Made by a program: the position numbers and the translations under genes | Notes under the pieces: generated by a model | What the model was told of the DNA's origin: nothing | Database searches by the model: none | The model's input: only the letters and a program-made list of their open reading frames with translations | Part shown: positions 44,266 to 55,838 of the stretch, one piece after another | Numbering within the stretch: the first letter of the stretch is position 1 | Layout: every line of letters starts with the position of its first letter | NCBI GenBank assembly: GCA_963575745.1 | Contig: CAUYUJ010001337.1 | Location: forward strand, 124,001-188,000 | DNA: 64,000 bases | DNA from: Prorocentrum cordatum | Lineage: Eukaryota; Sar; Dinophyceae; Prorocentrales; Prorocentraceae | Direction: 5' to 3'

Positions 44266-45300
44266 GTATTTTGCACCCGATACGTTGCAGCACATATGTT
44301 GCCACATGTACAGCACCTCGTAGATTGCACCATATCGGTTGCGCTCCGCAGTTCGCGCCATGCAAGTTACATTTTTTCATATTGGTCACATAGACACCCC
44401 TTGCACAGTTTACACCTCACATATGGGTCAAACATTCAATGTCGCTTTTCCGCTGCAGCGCGTATATCGCTCACAGATTGCACCACACATGCATGGACCC
44501 ATTTGTAATGTCCTTGGTTGTTTTGGTGTCTTGGTGGTTTGGGTGATTCGCATCCCTATTGCGGCTTTGGGTTTGCGTATGGCCGCGCTCAGGTTGTCGA
44601 TAATGTCGATCCCTGGGCCCTGCTGCTGTCCCTCACTGGGTGTCTTGCAGCCCGACCGCCGCTGGCCAGCATCGCGCCGCTATAAGCCACACCCGTGACT
44701 TGTTGGGGTGCGAACTTCTGTGTCTCACCAAGATGTCTTCCTTGTCGCGCTACGCACCGAGCTTGGAGTTTCTCTGGGGACTTGTTCGTACCTCGCCAGC
44801 ACGTCAAGTCCGCCGAACCCTGAGTGCCATTTTCACAATGCTCGAGTTCTAATCCTTGGATCTATATGCTAAAGCTGGAAAGGCGTACTGTACTCGTTTC
44901 GTTCAGTCAGACCCCAACATGTTTCATGTGTTACTGCGCGTTGGCTGGCAGATGAATGGTGGTCATGCCGTGCCACCGATATAAGTGTGGCGATCGCGAA
45001 TAGAATGGGACCGTTGAGCATGGTTATGTCTGAGCTTCATGTTGCCGCAGTTATGTCTGATTACCATACGTGATGCAAGTACATGCGTCCCCGCTTCCTG
45101 TTGCAAAGGTTCTACCTACTCGATCCCACGCGCTGTTAGATGCAGGCCGAGCGCCTGCACATAGATATTAGGCTGGCGATGTTGCCATGCTGGCATGTCC
45201 GTGCGTCTTCGTGTATCTCTGCGCTCTTCTGTGTTCTATGCTTTTCCCCACCCCACAGCCGACAGGTTGGGGGCGTCATATTTTAAGAACAGGCTTCCCG
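44266..45300. other. Unannotated interval
   Basis: Starts with a few TTGCACCACATAG-like units (44270-44345). No domain found in any frame of the rest. Confidence 0.35.
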
Positions 45301-45304
45301 GCCG

Positions 45305-45675
45305 GCCCGCCCTGCACACCGCGGCCGCCAGATCCCCAGGCTGCTGATAATCCTTGGTGGTCCCGCCCCACCCCGGCCCTGCATACCGCGGCCGCGAGAT
45401 CCCCAGGCTCCCGATCATCCCTGGTGGTCCCGCCCCCCCCCCCGCTCTGCATACCGCGGCCGCCAGATCCTTAGGCTCCCAATAATCCCTCCCCACGCCC
45501 TGCATTCCGCGGCCGCCAGATCCCCAGGTGGTCCCGCCACCCGCGGCGATTCGCCCACTCTGCATACTGCGGCCGCCAGATCCCCAGGTCCCCCGATAGT
45601 CCCTAATGGTGCCGCCCCTGGCGCCGACTCGTCCACTTTGCATACCGCGGCCGCCAGATCCCCATGTCCCCCACA
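45305..45675 (+). repeat. NotI-containing minisatellite, ~65-70-bp unit, six copies
   Basis: Each unit has CTGCATACCGCGGCCGCCAG, ATCCCCAGG, then a TCCCGATAATCCCTGGTGGT-like part and CCCGCC. Every unit carries GCGGCCGC. Confidence 0.88.
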
Positions 45676-45689
45676 GACAATGCACAACA

Positions 45690-46235
45690 CCACACCACCG
45701 AACAGACCATATCCGTGCATAACAGACAATAGCATGACATATCATGTCGTAAAATGGCACGACATGACAGAGCAGTGTACACGTAGCATAGCGTGACGGC
45801 ACATATCATTGCATACCATGACAAACCAAACATACCATGTAGCAAATCAATTCCGAATTGAACATCCCAGCACATTACATGTCACAACATCACACAACAT
45901 GGCATATCACATCATGGCACAACAAAGCATAACAACTCATGAGATGGCATATCGGAACGCACAAAGCATCACACAACGGAGCATGCCATCTTATGGCATA
46001 ACCAAGCACCACAAATCATTACATATTAGAACAAACAACACCATAACACAGCATCACAACACATAGCATTACATACAATGGCAAATCATACCATGACAGA
46101 GAGCGGCATACTATGCTACAGCACAGCGGAATATGGCATAGTATAACACCATACGCTATGACAGAAGAGGACACACAGAACATAGCATGCCACCACACAT
46201 CATAGCACAACATCACATAGCAATGAGCGCGCACA
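45690..46235 (+). repeat. CATA/ACATAGCA-type degenerate repeat region
   Basis: Over 500 bp of AT-richer sequence made of CATAACA, ACATAGCA, ACATCACA and ATGGCATA words. No coding potential. Confidence 0.7.
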
Positions 46236-46744
46236 CCTTCGGGATCAAACGCCGAAGGTTTCGGCGGGGATCGCACGAAGCAACATAATTGAGAACGCCG
46301 TTGCATTAAGAGGGATGGTACCGCCAGAACGTTCATTCTTGACGCTTTGCGAGTTTTTAGGGCACCATTCAGAAACTATTTCCAGGCAGGTTGCCGTGAG
46401 TATTTCGAGAGCGTGAGCAAGTTAATCACATAGATGGGTTCCTCTCAAAACGAAGGTGGCGTTGTCTCGAGCAGCCCCTGGCAATCGCCAACTCGGGAGC
46501 CCTGCGAGCCTCCTATTGGCCTCCTGCGCTGGCATCGTCACAGTCGTTGTTGTCGACCCTGTGGTCAGCGCTACCATCGTCATTCTCATCGTCAGCACTC
46601 GCTTTCCCGAGGGGTCCTCGCGCCATTACGCCAGTCGAGCGTTGCTAACATGTTGCGGGCCTGTCGGTGGGATGTGTGCGCGATACTTGAAAGTGGTCAC
46701 GCGCGGGTTTCGGCACGGCGAATTGCACCAAATCGATAGCATCA

Positions 46745-47130
46745 CATAGGTTTCACCACATAGCTTGCATCGCGTTGCTTGCACCACATAACTTTCACCA
46801 CATAGCGTGCACCACATAGCGTGCACCACATAGCGTGCACCACGTAGGTGGCACAACCTATCTTGCACCACGTAGCTTGCAGCACACATATATTGCACCA
46901 CGTAGCTTACACCACATAGCTGTCACCACGTAGCTCGCGTAAAATAGCTTGCACCAGTATCGATATATAGTCATACTTATAGGTATGCATATCTATGTCG
47001 CACCACGTAGCTCGCATCACCAAACTTGCACCACGTAGCTTGCACCACAGAGCTTATACCACATAGTTTGTACCTCGTAGCTTGCACCACATAGCATGCA
47101 CCACTTAGCTTGCATCTCATTGCTCACACG
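46745..47130 (+). repeat. TTGCACCACATAGC minisatellite, ~14-bp unit
   Basis: About 25 imperfect units of TTGCACCACATAGC or TTGCACCACGTAGC. Isolated units of the same family occur at 42085-42160 and 44270-44345. No gene is recognised at 46236-46744. Confidence 0.85.
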
Positions 47131-49675
47131 TCTAGCGTGCAAACATTAGCTGTTTGGAGCCCACTCTTGCAAACCGTAGTAGGTGCTCGCGCAACCGCCC
47201 AAGATTGCCTTTTCGTAGTAGCAGGTGCTCGCGCAACCGCCCAAGATTGCCAGAGAGACCCTCATGGTCGCCGCACGGCGGCCAAATATATTTGGCCCCG
47301 AAGGTCCGCGACAGGGTCTCAAGTCGGCCTCAAGCCCAACCGTGGGGAGGTCAACAGTACCGATCCTTGGTTTAACCCGAGATCAACCCACCGACCCCCA
47401 CTAGTGGCCTCCGGCGGCACCCAAGACAAATTGTGGGAGCACTTTTGGTTTCGATTTTAGTAGACGTTGAGAGGTCATGCTCAGGCTACGCCGCGCCCAG
47501 ACATCAACGACAAATCCATACTGCCATGTCCATCAATCGAGATCAAATCCAACCAGCATTTTTATGGACACACGTCTTGGCGCGAACGATGTTGCCTTGG
47601 TTTGCATAGCCGGTTATGCGCGAATTTCCCTTTCCGCATGGCTAGTTTCGGGCGTTTGTGTTTCCGCCTGGGGTAGAGGGAGGGGCAAACCCTTCCCCGT
47701 GTGGGAATGGGTGGGTTGTTAATAGAGGTTCGTAATATTATCATACACGACATGCGCCCGAGAGCTGGTAGGGGGAGGATCTGGCGGGAGTGGTGGCACA
47801 AGGCTGTTCTTTCCTCCTCGTCCCGCTCGACCCTGACAACGCAAGGTCGGCGGTCATTTGAGGCAAAAGTTGAGCAAGCAGAATCCAGTGAGTCTTTACA
47901 TTCACCAGGCTCTTCCAGCAGGTCCCCTCTCCTGCCCGCGTTCCGCGATGCATGTGCCTTGCCCAGGGGCAGCAGTTCAGATCGCCGGTCGTGGCAACGG
48001 CGTGCGGCGTGCATGGATGTTGCATGGAGGGCAGGCCGTGTCCCCGATAAGTCGCTTGCTACAACGGAAATGGGAATGAGGTGCAGGGAGCGAAGTGACT
48101 CCGCGACAAATTGTTCGGCTCACTGCGCCCCGAAGCGCAATCGGCCCAGCCAATCAGAGTCGCTTGGATGTAAGTTCCCCCCCGCCCGACAAATTTTACA
48201 GTGTATGTTTGGCAATCCTCGTTCTTCATTCTTTGTTGTAGCAATCTGGGGTTACGTGATTCCAGCGCCTGGGTCCTTAGTGCGGCACCGTGTCCAGTGT
48301 GGAAGGCAAGCTAGTTTGCCATTGTAGCTCGCTGGAGGAGAAGATTTGCATGACGTCTTGCAAGCAGCGGGCGACGGGCATGAGTTGGAGCTCAACGCAG
48401 TGCGCCTGCGTCTGTCGAGCTCAGTCCTCCTCGGGCCTGTGGTCCGAGTGCCAGTGAGGCATGCCCAAGCACCCGCGTGCAGTCATTCAAATACGGATTC
48501 GGCAATCTTCGCTCTAGTGTTCGGTCCACGTGCCGCATGGCGGCTCACCGCTGACCTGGGCTTGGGCATTGGGCTTTAAGAGGGTCCCACCATCTTCGCG
48601 AAGTTAGCCAGAGGTAGGAGGGGAACGAAGTCATAGAGGAGCCCTCTTTCGGTCCGACACTTGGTTCGCTAGCATGTGTCACATGCTTGCACCCCAGATC
48701 CACATTGTTACACGAATTTGGTATGTGTTCCTTCTGACCTCCTCGGGGATTCGGGGTGGATCATTCGTCGCAATTGTTGCTGCGATGACAAGCACTGTAA
48801 CCCTGGATTTCCCGCAAGGCTGTGCCAGTCAGGAACAGGATTCAACTAGACAATATGTGAAACCAATGTCCGACCAAGTCAGAGTTAAGGCACAGTCTTC
48901 TCTGGGAGGGGCCTCGGAACACAGGCAGCAGGAGTGGAAACGTGAAGAAGGACCGATGCGATGGTATCGCTCGCTGCCTCGCCCGTGCGGGTGCCACTGA
49001 ATCGGCTGCTTCGTAGCAGCTCCGTGCTGCCAGACATGTAAAGTTTTCTGCGCAGCTCTTCGCTCTAAGAGAAGCGCGGCAGCTGCACTACGCGCCACGT
49101 CTTGCATGGCTCTGACCCTTATGCTGCCTACCGCCAGGTGCTGGCGCTGCGTACAGTAGGTTCGCGTCGTGTCGACCAGCGGTGACTCCGCCGCTGGCGT
49201 TCAACGCTGACCGCCGCTTGCGACCCAGAATCGGTCGACGTTGAACGGTCCGACGTCTCGGAAGCCACCGATGTCAGAAACCAGCGCAGAAGTCGGCGCG
49301 ACACGAACCTGCCATAGGTGGTCGGGGACAGCCCGCCGCTAGGATTAGGGATCTGATTTCGCATTGGCAGAGGTGCTCAGCGGACAAGGCGCGCGATCGA
49401 TGTGCTTGTGCGCTTTCATGAAGTGCGTATGTTGCTGATCTCTTGCAGGAGCTGCCCAATGGGGAGTTAGTCACGACGCCACGACATAAGAGCGGCCCAT
49501 GTGCCTTGCCAACACGATTGTACGGTGTCAGTTGCCCCGACATCATGGCCCAGAGTGTTCGCCGTTCGGTGGCTTCGGTTGCGTCGTAGTCGGTTGCGCT
49601 GAGTTGGTCCGGTCGGTTCTTGTGTCTTTGCCGCGTCGCCTTTCTGGGTTGCATGCGGCCTGTCGTTACCAGCTG
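47131..49675. other. 2.5-kb interval without recognisable gene
   Basis: Less repetitive than its neighbours. It holds a tandem duplication of GTGCTCGCGCAACCGCCCAA at 47185-47250. Frames such as 47701-48327, 48346-48579 and 48674-49000 have ordinary composition but no motif I can name. This is the best place in the right half to look for unidentified exons. Confidence 0.35.
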
Positions 49676-49679
49676 GAAG

Positions 49680-49814
49680 CATATCCTATCCCCGATCCCT
49701 ATGTTTAGCATCACCTTACCTTGGTGCTGATCTTAAGGATTCCCTCAGTTTCTGAGGGCACATCCCTAAGATTCTCGTCGCCTCGGGATTGCCGAACTAA
49801 GGGATAGGGATATG
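49680..49814. mobile_element. Small inverted-repeat element (135 bp)
   Basis: Begins CATATCCTATCCC and ends GGGATAGGGATATG, an inverted match with one gap. Contains the perfect hairpin CCCTCAG-TTT-CTGAGGG at 49744-49760. No coding capacity; a possible miniature transposon, seen once. Confidence 0.45.
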
Positions 49815-49967
49815 TTCGAGGCTGGTTATGTCGATGTCGGTTGGTTTCGGTTTCGCTGTCGGGTCGGTCTGTTTTCGGTTTTTTGTTGTCGTCGTGAACA
49901 GTCTTTGTTGGCGAGGACGTGGATTTCTTGGGAGAGGGAGTGGCCTGGGGGAGGCGGGCGACTAGTG

Positions 49968-50123
49968 TTAAGTCGGGCCTGTCCTTCTACAGGGGGGAAA
50001 TTCAAAAGTAGTAGAACATAGGCAAGGGACATTTTCAGGACTACTTTTGACAATTTTTGAATATTTTTTGACTTGTTCATTTCTCTTCCAAAATCCGCCT
50101 GTAGGAGGACATGCCCGACCTAA
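49968..50123 (-). mobile_element. TTAA-ended MITE family, copy A (156 bp)
   Basis: The left end TTAAGTCGGGCCTGTCC, then TTCTACAGG, matches the reverse complement of the right end, TTAGGTCGGGCATGTCC then TCCTACAGG (three differences in 26). Same family as copies B and C; the interior shares TTTTGAA next to the right-hand type end when reverse-complemented. Noncoding. Confidence 0.65.
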
Positions 50124-50639
50124 GACAAGCAAGGGCCCAGCACGCGCACCGACGCAGACGCGTCTGCCTCCGCCGGCGCAGGGTCACCCCTGCGGCGCGT
50201 GAGGGCAAGGGATGCTCACAGACGAATTGCACCACCTCTCGCAAATGACCTGCAATTCGCGGGGGGTGGACGGTCCACTACATCGATGCGAACAGTGTTT
50301 CTCGGACGTTTGTGAGTAGGCATTTTGCGAATAGTGGAACGCGCTCGGTGAGATTGCGGATGAAGAGATGGCAGCATATTTGGCATCTTCGGGAGACTTT
50401 TCCTGTGTGGTTTCGACGCGGATTCGGCGTGGGTTCGACGCGAATTCGGCGTGCAGCCGACGTGGATTTGACACGCGTTCGATGCGTTCGACATGGACTC
50501 GGCACGGGTGCGACTCGTATGGCTGGCACGATGGGACAGACGAGGTCCTCCCAAGATGCGACATAAGGCCGAGACAGGGAGACCGCGACCAGCCAGCGCG
50601 CAAACGGACCGCAACCGACATTCGCACACACACGTTCAC

Positions 50640-50930
50640 ACGAACACACACGCACTCGCGCACGCACGCGCACACACACACACATGCACACACACACACG
50701 CACGCACGCACGCACGCACACGCACACACACACACACCATTTTTTTGGGCGTCGCGGCCCTGTGCGCAGCGCAGGGGTGGAGAAAGTCCAGAGCAGCGAT
50801 CGCGCGCGCGCGCGACAAGAAGCGCCCGAGCTTTCAGAGACGACCGTCACGCATACACACGCACACATCCGCACACACCCGCACACACATACACACACAC
50901 ACACGCGCACACAACACACATAACCCACAC
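50640..50930. repeat. (CA)n tracts flanking a ~100-bp GCGGCCCTGTGCGCAGCG element
   Basis: (CA)n/(CGCA)n at 50620-50738 and 50850-50930 bracket a ~100-bp body beginning TTTTTTTGGGCGTCGCGGCC. Related bodies beside (CA)n occur at 51925-52030 and 54250-54310. The Cys/Val and Thr/His frames here are microsatellite artefacts. Confidence 0.7.
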
Positions 50931-51054
50931 GCAACACACACAACGCACAGCACACACAACACACAACACACGAACAAGCAAGCAGACAAGCAAACAAACA
51001 ACGTTATCCCAGTGCGACCCTACCTAGGAGTTGGAGCATTTCGGAAATGCAGTG

Positions 51055-51735
51055 TTATGTTAGGCTATGCTACTATGCTATGCTGCGCTATGTTATGCTA
51101 TGCTATGCTGCGCTATGATATACTAGGCTATGATATGATATGCTGCGCTATGTTGTGATATGCTCGGTTATGCTGTGATATGATGTGCTGCGCTGTGCTA
51201 TGCTATGCTATGCTATGTTATACTATGATATGCTATGTTATGCTATGCTGCGCTATGATGTGCTATGATGTGCTGTGCTATGCTATGCTGCGCTGTGCTA
51301 TGCTAAGCAATGCTATGGTATGCGATGCTATACAATGCTGCGCTATGCTATGCTATGCTATGCTGATCTATGCTATACTATGCTATGCTATGGTATGCTA
51401 TGCTGTGCTTGGCTATTCTATGCTAGGTTGTACTAATGCTGCGCTAAGCTAAGCTACGCTAAGGTAAGCTAAGCTATGCTAAGCTATGCTAAGCTAGGCG
51501 AGGCGAAGCTAAGTTAAGCGAAGCTCAGCCAAGCTAAGCTAAGCTAAGCTAAGCTAAGCTAAGCTAAGCAAGGCTAAGCTAATATGAGATAAGCTAAGAT
51601 AATCGAAGCTAAGCTAAGCTAAGCTAAGCTAGGCTAGACAACGCTAAGCTAAGCTAGGCTAGACAACGCTAAGCTAAGCTAAACTAAGATGAGATAAGCT
51701 AAGCTAAGCTAAGCTAAGCTAAGCTAAGCTAAGCT
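51055..51735 (+). repeat. GCTAT then GCTAA pentanucleotide array
   Basis: 51055-51425 is mainly (TATGC)n with TGCGC interruptions. 51430-51735 is mainly (TAAGC)n. The switch is abrupt: the unit differs by one base, as if one array evolved from the other. Confidence 0.92.
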
Positions 51736-51894
51736 GGGTGAACCCAGGGGGCGCAACTGGGGGAACCGCGGGGCGGATCCTGGGGGAACCGCCCGGGGCG
51801 AGGAACACTGCCCGGCCCCTTTCAGATAGAGAGTAAGAACCTTTTTAGGCAGAGCCTAGGTAGGGAACAAGACATAAACAAACAAACACAACAA

Positions 51895-52115
51895 ATACAC
51901 AAACAAACACACACACACACACACGCACGCTTTCCTTGGGCGGTTGCGGCCCTGCGCGCAGCGTCGAGGCGGAGTTAAGGGTGCAGTAGCGAGCGACCGC
52001 GCGGCAGGGCCGCCTGGCGGAGTCACCTTGGACCCCGCGCCAGACACGCGCACACACATACACACACACACACACACGCACACACACACACACACATACA
52101 CGCATACACATTCAC
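51895..52115. repeat. (CA)n tracts flanking a second GCGGCCCTGCGCGCAGCG element
   Basis: (CA)n at 51905-51925 and 52045-52115 bracket about 120 bp starting TTTCCTTGGGCGGTTGCGGC. Homologous to the body at 50741-50850. Confidence 0.7.
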
Positions 52116-52498
52116 ACACACTGTTCCCCCACCGGGGATGCGTCACCACAGTCGCGATTCACAACAACGGGGCCAAGTTGGTGCTGGTGGCGCCGAACGT
52201 CAGAGAACTGGACGAGAAGCCCCTTCCACGGCGTGCAGGCAGAAGCGCCACAGTGGTGGCGGCGAGCGCGCAGCAGAGTGGCCAAGGCGTATATGCAGCC
52301 GCAGGCGACGGGTGCGCCCCTGCAGTGGGGCGTGCAGGAAACGCGGGCGCGAGTCACAGACACACTTCCCTCCGCCGGCGTATCGGCGTTGCCGTCGCTA
52401 GAACCTGCATGGGACACTTACAGGCTAGGTTCACCCAGCCTTGTGGATGAAAGGACAGCGGCGAGCTCAGCTCGCCAGTTGCCAGGACTGCGTTGAGT
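52116..52498 (+). CDS. Unidentified short open frame(s)
   Basis: Two overlapping frames of ordinary composition follow the (CA)n tract. One contains GCVTTVAIHNNGAKLVLVAP (52131-52190), weakly WD40-like. Another reads to 52496 with AKAYMQPQATGAPLQWGV. Neither is assignable. One may be an exon or retrocopy fragment. Confidence 0.2.
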
Positions 52499-52572
52499 CC
52501 TGGGTAGAAGAGGCGCATCCACTATGGAGCGCGCGCGTACAGCAAACACATGCACACACACATACACACACG

Positions 52573-53678
52573 TTCTGTTGACGAACGCAAGCGGGGCCCA
52601 GTGGCAGGGAGCAACGACACGACACGACGACGACCAAAGACGGCCGGGGTGGGGAGGGAGGGAAGCGCGCCGGCCTTCGCCCGGCGACGCCGCAAGGCGC
52701 AGGACGCGCCGCCTGACCCGGCCCCGGACCGCGGCCAAGTGCCGCACTGGAGGAGGGCGTGCACCTTCGCGCGCACCGCCTCGGCGGCTTCGGCGGGCTC
52801 CTCGGCGCCCTCGGCCCGTGCGTCCTCGACGGACTTGGCGGCCTTCGGCGGGGCTGCGAACCCTGCGGCTCCCTCGGTCAGCCCAGGGCGTCGCTTCCCT
52901 GGCCCGGGGCAGAGGCCGCCTGGTCCTGAGCCCGCGGCGGGGTCCCGACCGCAGGCGCCCGCTCCGGCGCTTGCTCGCGGCTCTCCGGCCCCGTCCCGCG
53001 GAGAAATTGGGGCCGGGGTGCCTCTCGGGTCAGCCGTTGCCGGCTGACCGGGCAGCCCAACCCACCCAAGCGCGTCGTTCTCGAGCTCGATGGGATGCTC
53101 GCCGGCATCTGGCGCGACAGCCTGGGGCCTTCCCGGAAGGGGAGGCCCGCGCGCACCGCGGCAGGTTAAGTCCCAGCAGCTCGCCCAGAGCGCCGCCACC
53201 ACCGCCGCTGTGGGAGGCGCCGCCTGCGGCGGGCCTTTTCGCTGGCGGCGCGCCAGCGCCGTAGGCCGCTGCGGCGGCCTCGCCGCCGCCGCCGCCCTGC
53301 TCCTGGCGCTGCCGCCTCCTGCGGTGCTGCCATCGGAGCCGCTGCTCCCAGCGCTGCCGCCGCCGGCGGTGCAGCCGTCGGAGACCCCGCCCCCGGCGCT
53401 GCCGCAGGAACCCCCGCCCTTGGCGCTGCTGCCGCAGAGATGGAGCTGCCGTAGTCTGTTTCGCCGCAGCCTCCGCCAGGGGCCAGGGCGCTGCCCTCGC
53501 TGCCGGCGCTCCTGGCGTTGCTGCCTCTGCAGTCCGGGGGCGCGCGCCGCCCCCGGCGCCGCCGGCGCCGCGGGGGCGGGGGGGAGCGCGAGCAGCGTCC
53601 CTGCCGCTTTGGGAGATGCTGTCGCCCGTGCCGCCGCTCGCTCGCCCGCTTGGCCGCTCAGGAGCTGCTGCTGCTGCA

Positions 53679-53725
<47 letters not shown>

Positions 53726-54131
53726 GCGGGCGCCGGCCCAGGTGGCGCGCTCGCGCCGCGTCGCCGTCCGCCTCGGGGCCGCGCGGGGCCGCCGGGGCCG
53801 CCGCCGCGGCAGGCCCCAGCGAGCCCGCCCTCGCCCAGGGAGTTGGTAGCGGCCCTGGCCAGCGGGCCCTACCCGCTCCAGGCGCGATTGGGGTAGCGAG
53901 GAGACCCCGCATCCAGCCATCGGGGAGCCAGGGCCTTGGGAGGCACAGCCACGTCTGCCCACCAGGTTGCCACGCGACGGCATGGCTGCCCCTCTGCATG
54001 CGCGCCCGGTCAGCGTATCGCCATCGCGCGCGGCACGCGCGCGCGACAACTATTGCGTGCCAAACCGCCGGGCCCGATACTCGAGCCCACGGTTTGAGCC
54101 AAAATGGCTTGAGCCAAAATCGCAACGGACG
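52573..54131 (-). pseudogene. Retrocopy of a spliced-leader mRNA encoding a poly-Q protein
   Basis: The minus strand starts at 54129 with a spliced-leader relic. Both sides are flanked by the same 18-bp word CACACACATACACACACG (52555-52572 and 54132-54149), a candidate target-site duplication. Inside, a (CAG)n tract (53665-53730) falls in a frame open from 53868 down to 52522 (about 450 codons). It reads poly-Gln, then Arg/Gln- and Gly/Ser-rich sequence, then a stretch with KSVEDARAEGAEEPAEAAEA and VRAKVHALLQ. The alternative frames give poly-Ala (53030-54049) or poly-Ser. No intron is apparent, no poly(A) is left at 52573, and the poly-Gln frame is closed by TAG at 53869-53871, so the first codons are missing or frameshifted. 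No domain is recognised. Confidence 0.6.
54093..54129 (-). other. Tandem dinoflagellate spliced-leader relic
   Basis: On the minus strand: TCCGTTGCGATTTTGGCTCA AG, immediately followed by CCATTTTGGCTCAAA. The first 22 bases match the dinoflagellate spliced leader (TCCGTAGCCATTTTGGCTCA AG) with two differences. The next 15 match the truncated leader (CCATTTTGGCTCAAG) with one. This nested arrangement arises when a trans-spliced mRNA is reverse-transcribed, reinserted, transcribed and trans-spliced again. Confidence 0.88.
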
Positions 54132-54330
54132 CACACACATACACACACGCGCACATACACACAAACGAGCACACACACAAACACATACACAGACACACAC
54201 ACACACACACACGCAGACACACACACAGACAGACACACACACACACGCATGCTCTTTCTGGCGACGCGGCCACGCGCGCAGGAGACGAAATCCAGCGGGG
54301 GGCGGCGGGGACATGCCGGCTTCATTCATA
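54132..54330. repeat. (CA)n tract plus third GGCGACGCGGCC element fragment
   Basis: (CA)n with GA interruptions to 54250, then CTTTCTGGCGACGCGGCC and GCGCGCAGGAG, a shorter relative of the bodies at 50741 and 51925. Confidence 0.6.
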
Positions 54331-55260
54331 GGTGACCACGCGACATGATTCGCGAGAAAGAGAGTTGGAGCGGGGGCGAAAGAGGGAGGGGAAGGTGAAA
54401 CGACCACAGGGGCGGGGAGGCCGATGGCCGATGGCCGATGACACACGCACACACAGTCACACACATCAAATGCAGTCGGCGGCTAACGTGGTACGAGGGC
54501 GGGCCATGTTCAAGGTGAGTTTTCAACCTCGCGTGGGAGCGGAGCCAGAATTATTGATTCCAGTGCAGTCGGCTTAATAGAGCGTTGGGCAGACACTACC
54601 CGTTGCAAGTGCAGGGTGAACAAGAAGTGATCGCAAACGAGAAAGCGCGCAGCCGCAGGCCGAGCCAGAGGGAGGCGGGGAGGTTGGACGGGAAGCTGAA
54701 ATTGCGCCGAGATTTGCAGAGATTTCGGGTCGACAGCAGGGGCGAGAGTGCTTCGAAGGAGCTGGAGAGCACCAGAGACCACTAGGAAGCTAGAGCATAT
54801 GAGAAGCGACACGCGCCAGCCGATTGGAATTGGGAGCCCACCCAGTGAAGGTGTGCCGAGCGGGCAGACGAGCCGACTCGGCACAAGTGCCCTGCATCGT
54901 CCTGGTGGCCTCCTAGGCCGTCTCGGGGCGCGTCTCGGGCCATTCTTGGGGCCATCACGCTCGTGAGCAAGCCAAGGCTGCCGGAAGCTCAAGAAGGCGA
55001 GAACGCGGACATCATGGAATCACATTTGGGGTATCAGTCATGTTGACCTATTCGGGAGCTGCTGTTGAGCACTGTTGGGCGTTTGAGGGCCTCTTGGGCC
55101 GGCCTAAGGCCATTTATGGCCGTCTTGGAGACATCCTGGAGAAATATTTGTGCGCCTTGGGCCATGTAGGATCATTATTGGCCTTCTTGGAGACCATCTC
55201 GGACACTATTGGAGGCCATATTGGCCTTCTTTGGACCATCTTGGGCTGAATATCCATTGA
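54331..55260. other. Unannotated interval ending in GGCC-CTTGG units
   Basis: Short (CA)n at 54440-54465. No recognisable gene. From 54890 to 55260 there are degenerate GGCCTCTTGGGCC / GGCCATCTTGG units like those in the Helitron 3' tail. Confidence 0.4.
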
Positions 55261-55838
55261 AATACCTATGTTTCGACGGGTTGGTGAGATGAGCTGGAAG
55301 CCATTGGGAACCCTTTGGCATGAATCAAACGGTTCACATTAGGCGCAAGCAACAGAGGTCGGGGGCGGATCGAAGACGCCTACGGCGAGTCACCGCCGCC
55401 TCCCCGCTTTTTAGGATACGCTTATGGCCAAACGTTTTGGCAAAGCTTGGCCGCGCTATTGGACCTTGCGCTCCCCCGACCATTGTGGAAGCCTTTCGAG
55501 GATCACGTGCGCGAGGAAGAGCTGGAGTAGGAGAGGGAAAAACAGGAGGATGAGGAGAAGGATGAGAAGGCAGGACGCGGATTTGGCGGGAACCCCAGGG
55601 CGACGGGCGACGTAAGAATACGAGTCACCGGGGGCGGGGAACGTGGGGACTCCGAGGAACGGGCGACATAAGAATACGAGCACCGGGGGCGGGGAACCCG
55701 GGGAACCCGAGGAATCTCGGAGCAACGGGCAAAGTAACAAGTACCTTTTAGGCAACCCGAATTGGGAAAAGGATAAGCAGCAGCAGGAGCAGCAGCAGGA
55801 GCGGCGCGGGCAGGAGGAGGAACGGGGCGCCCCCTCAG

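Noticed and set aside
50184-51158. Frames with CVCVCV or THTHTH runs (also near 51845-52149 and 54010-54464)
   Set aside because: Translations of (CA)n microsatellites on either strand; not genes.
53030-54049. 339-codon poly-Ala minus-strand frame as the protein of the retrocopy
   Set aside because: It has an ATG, but it is compositionally uniform and Arg/Ala-rich; the Gln frame is longer and more protein-like. Not excluded.
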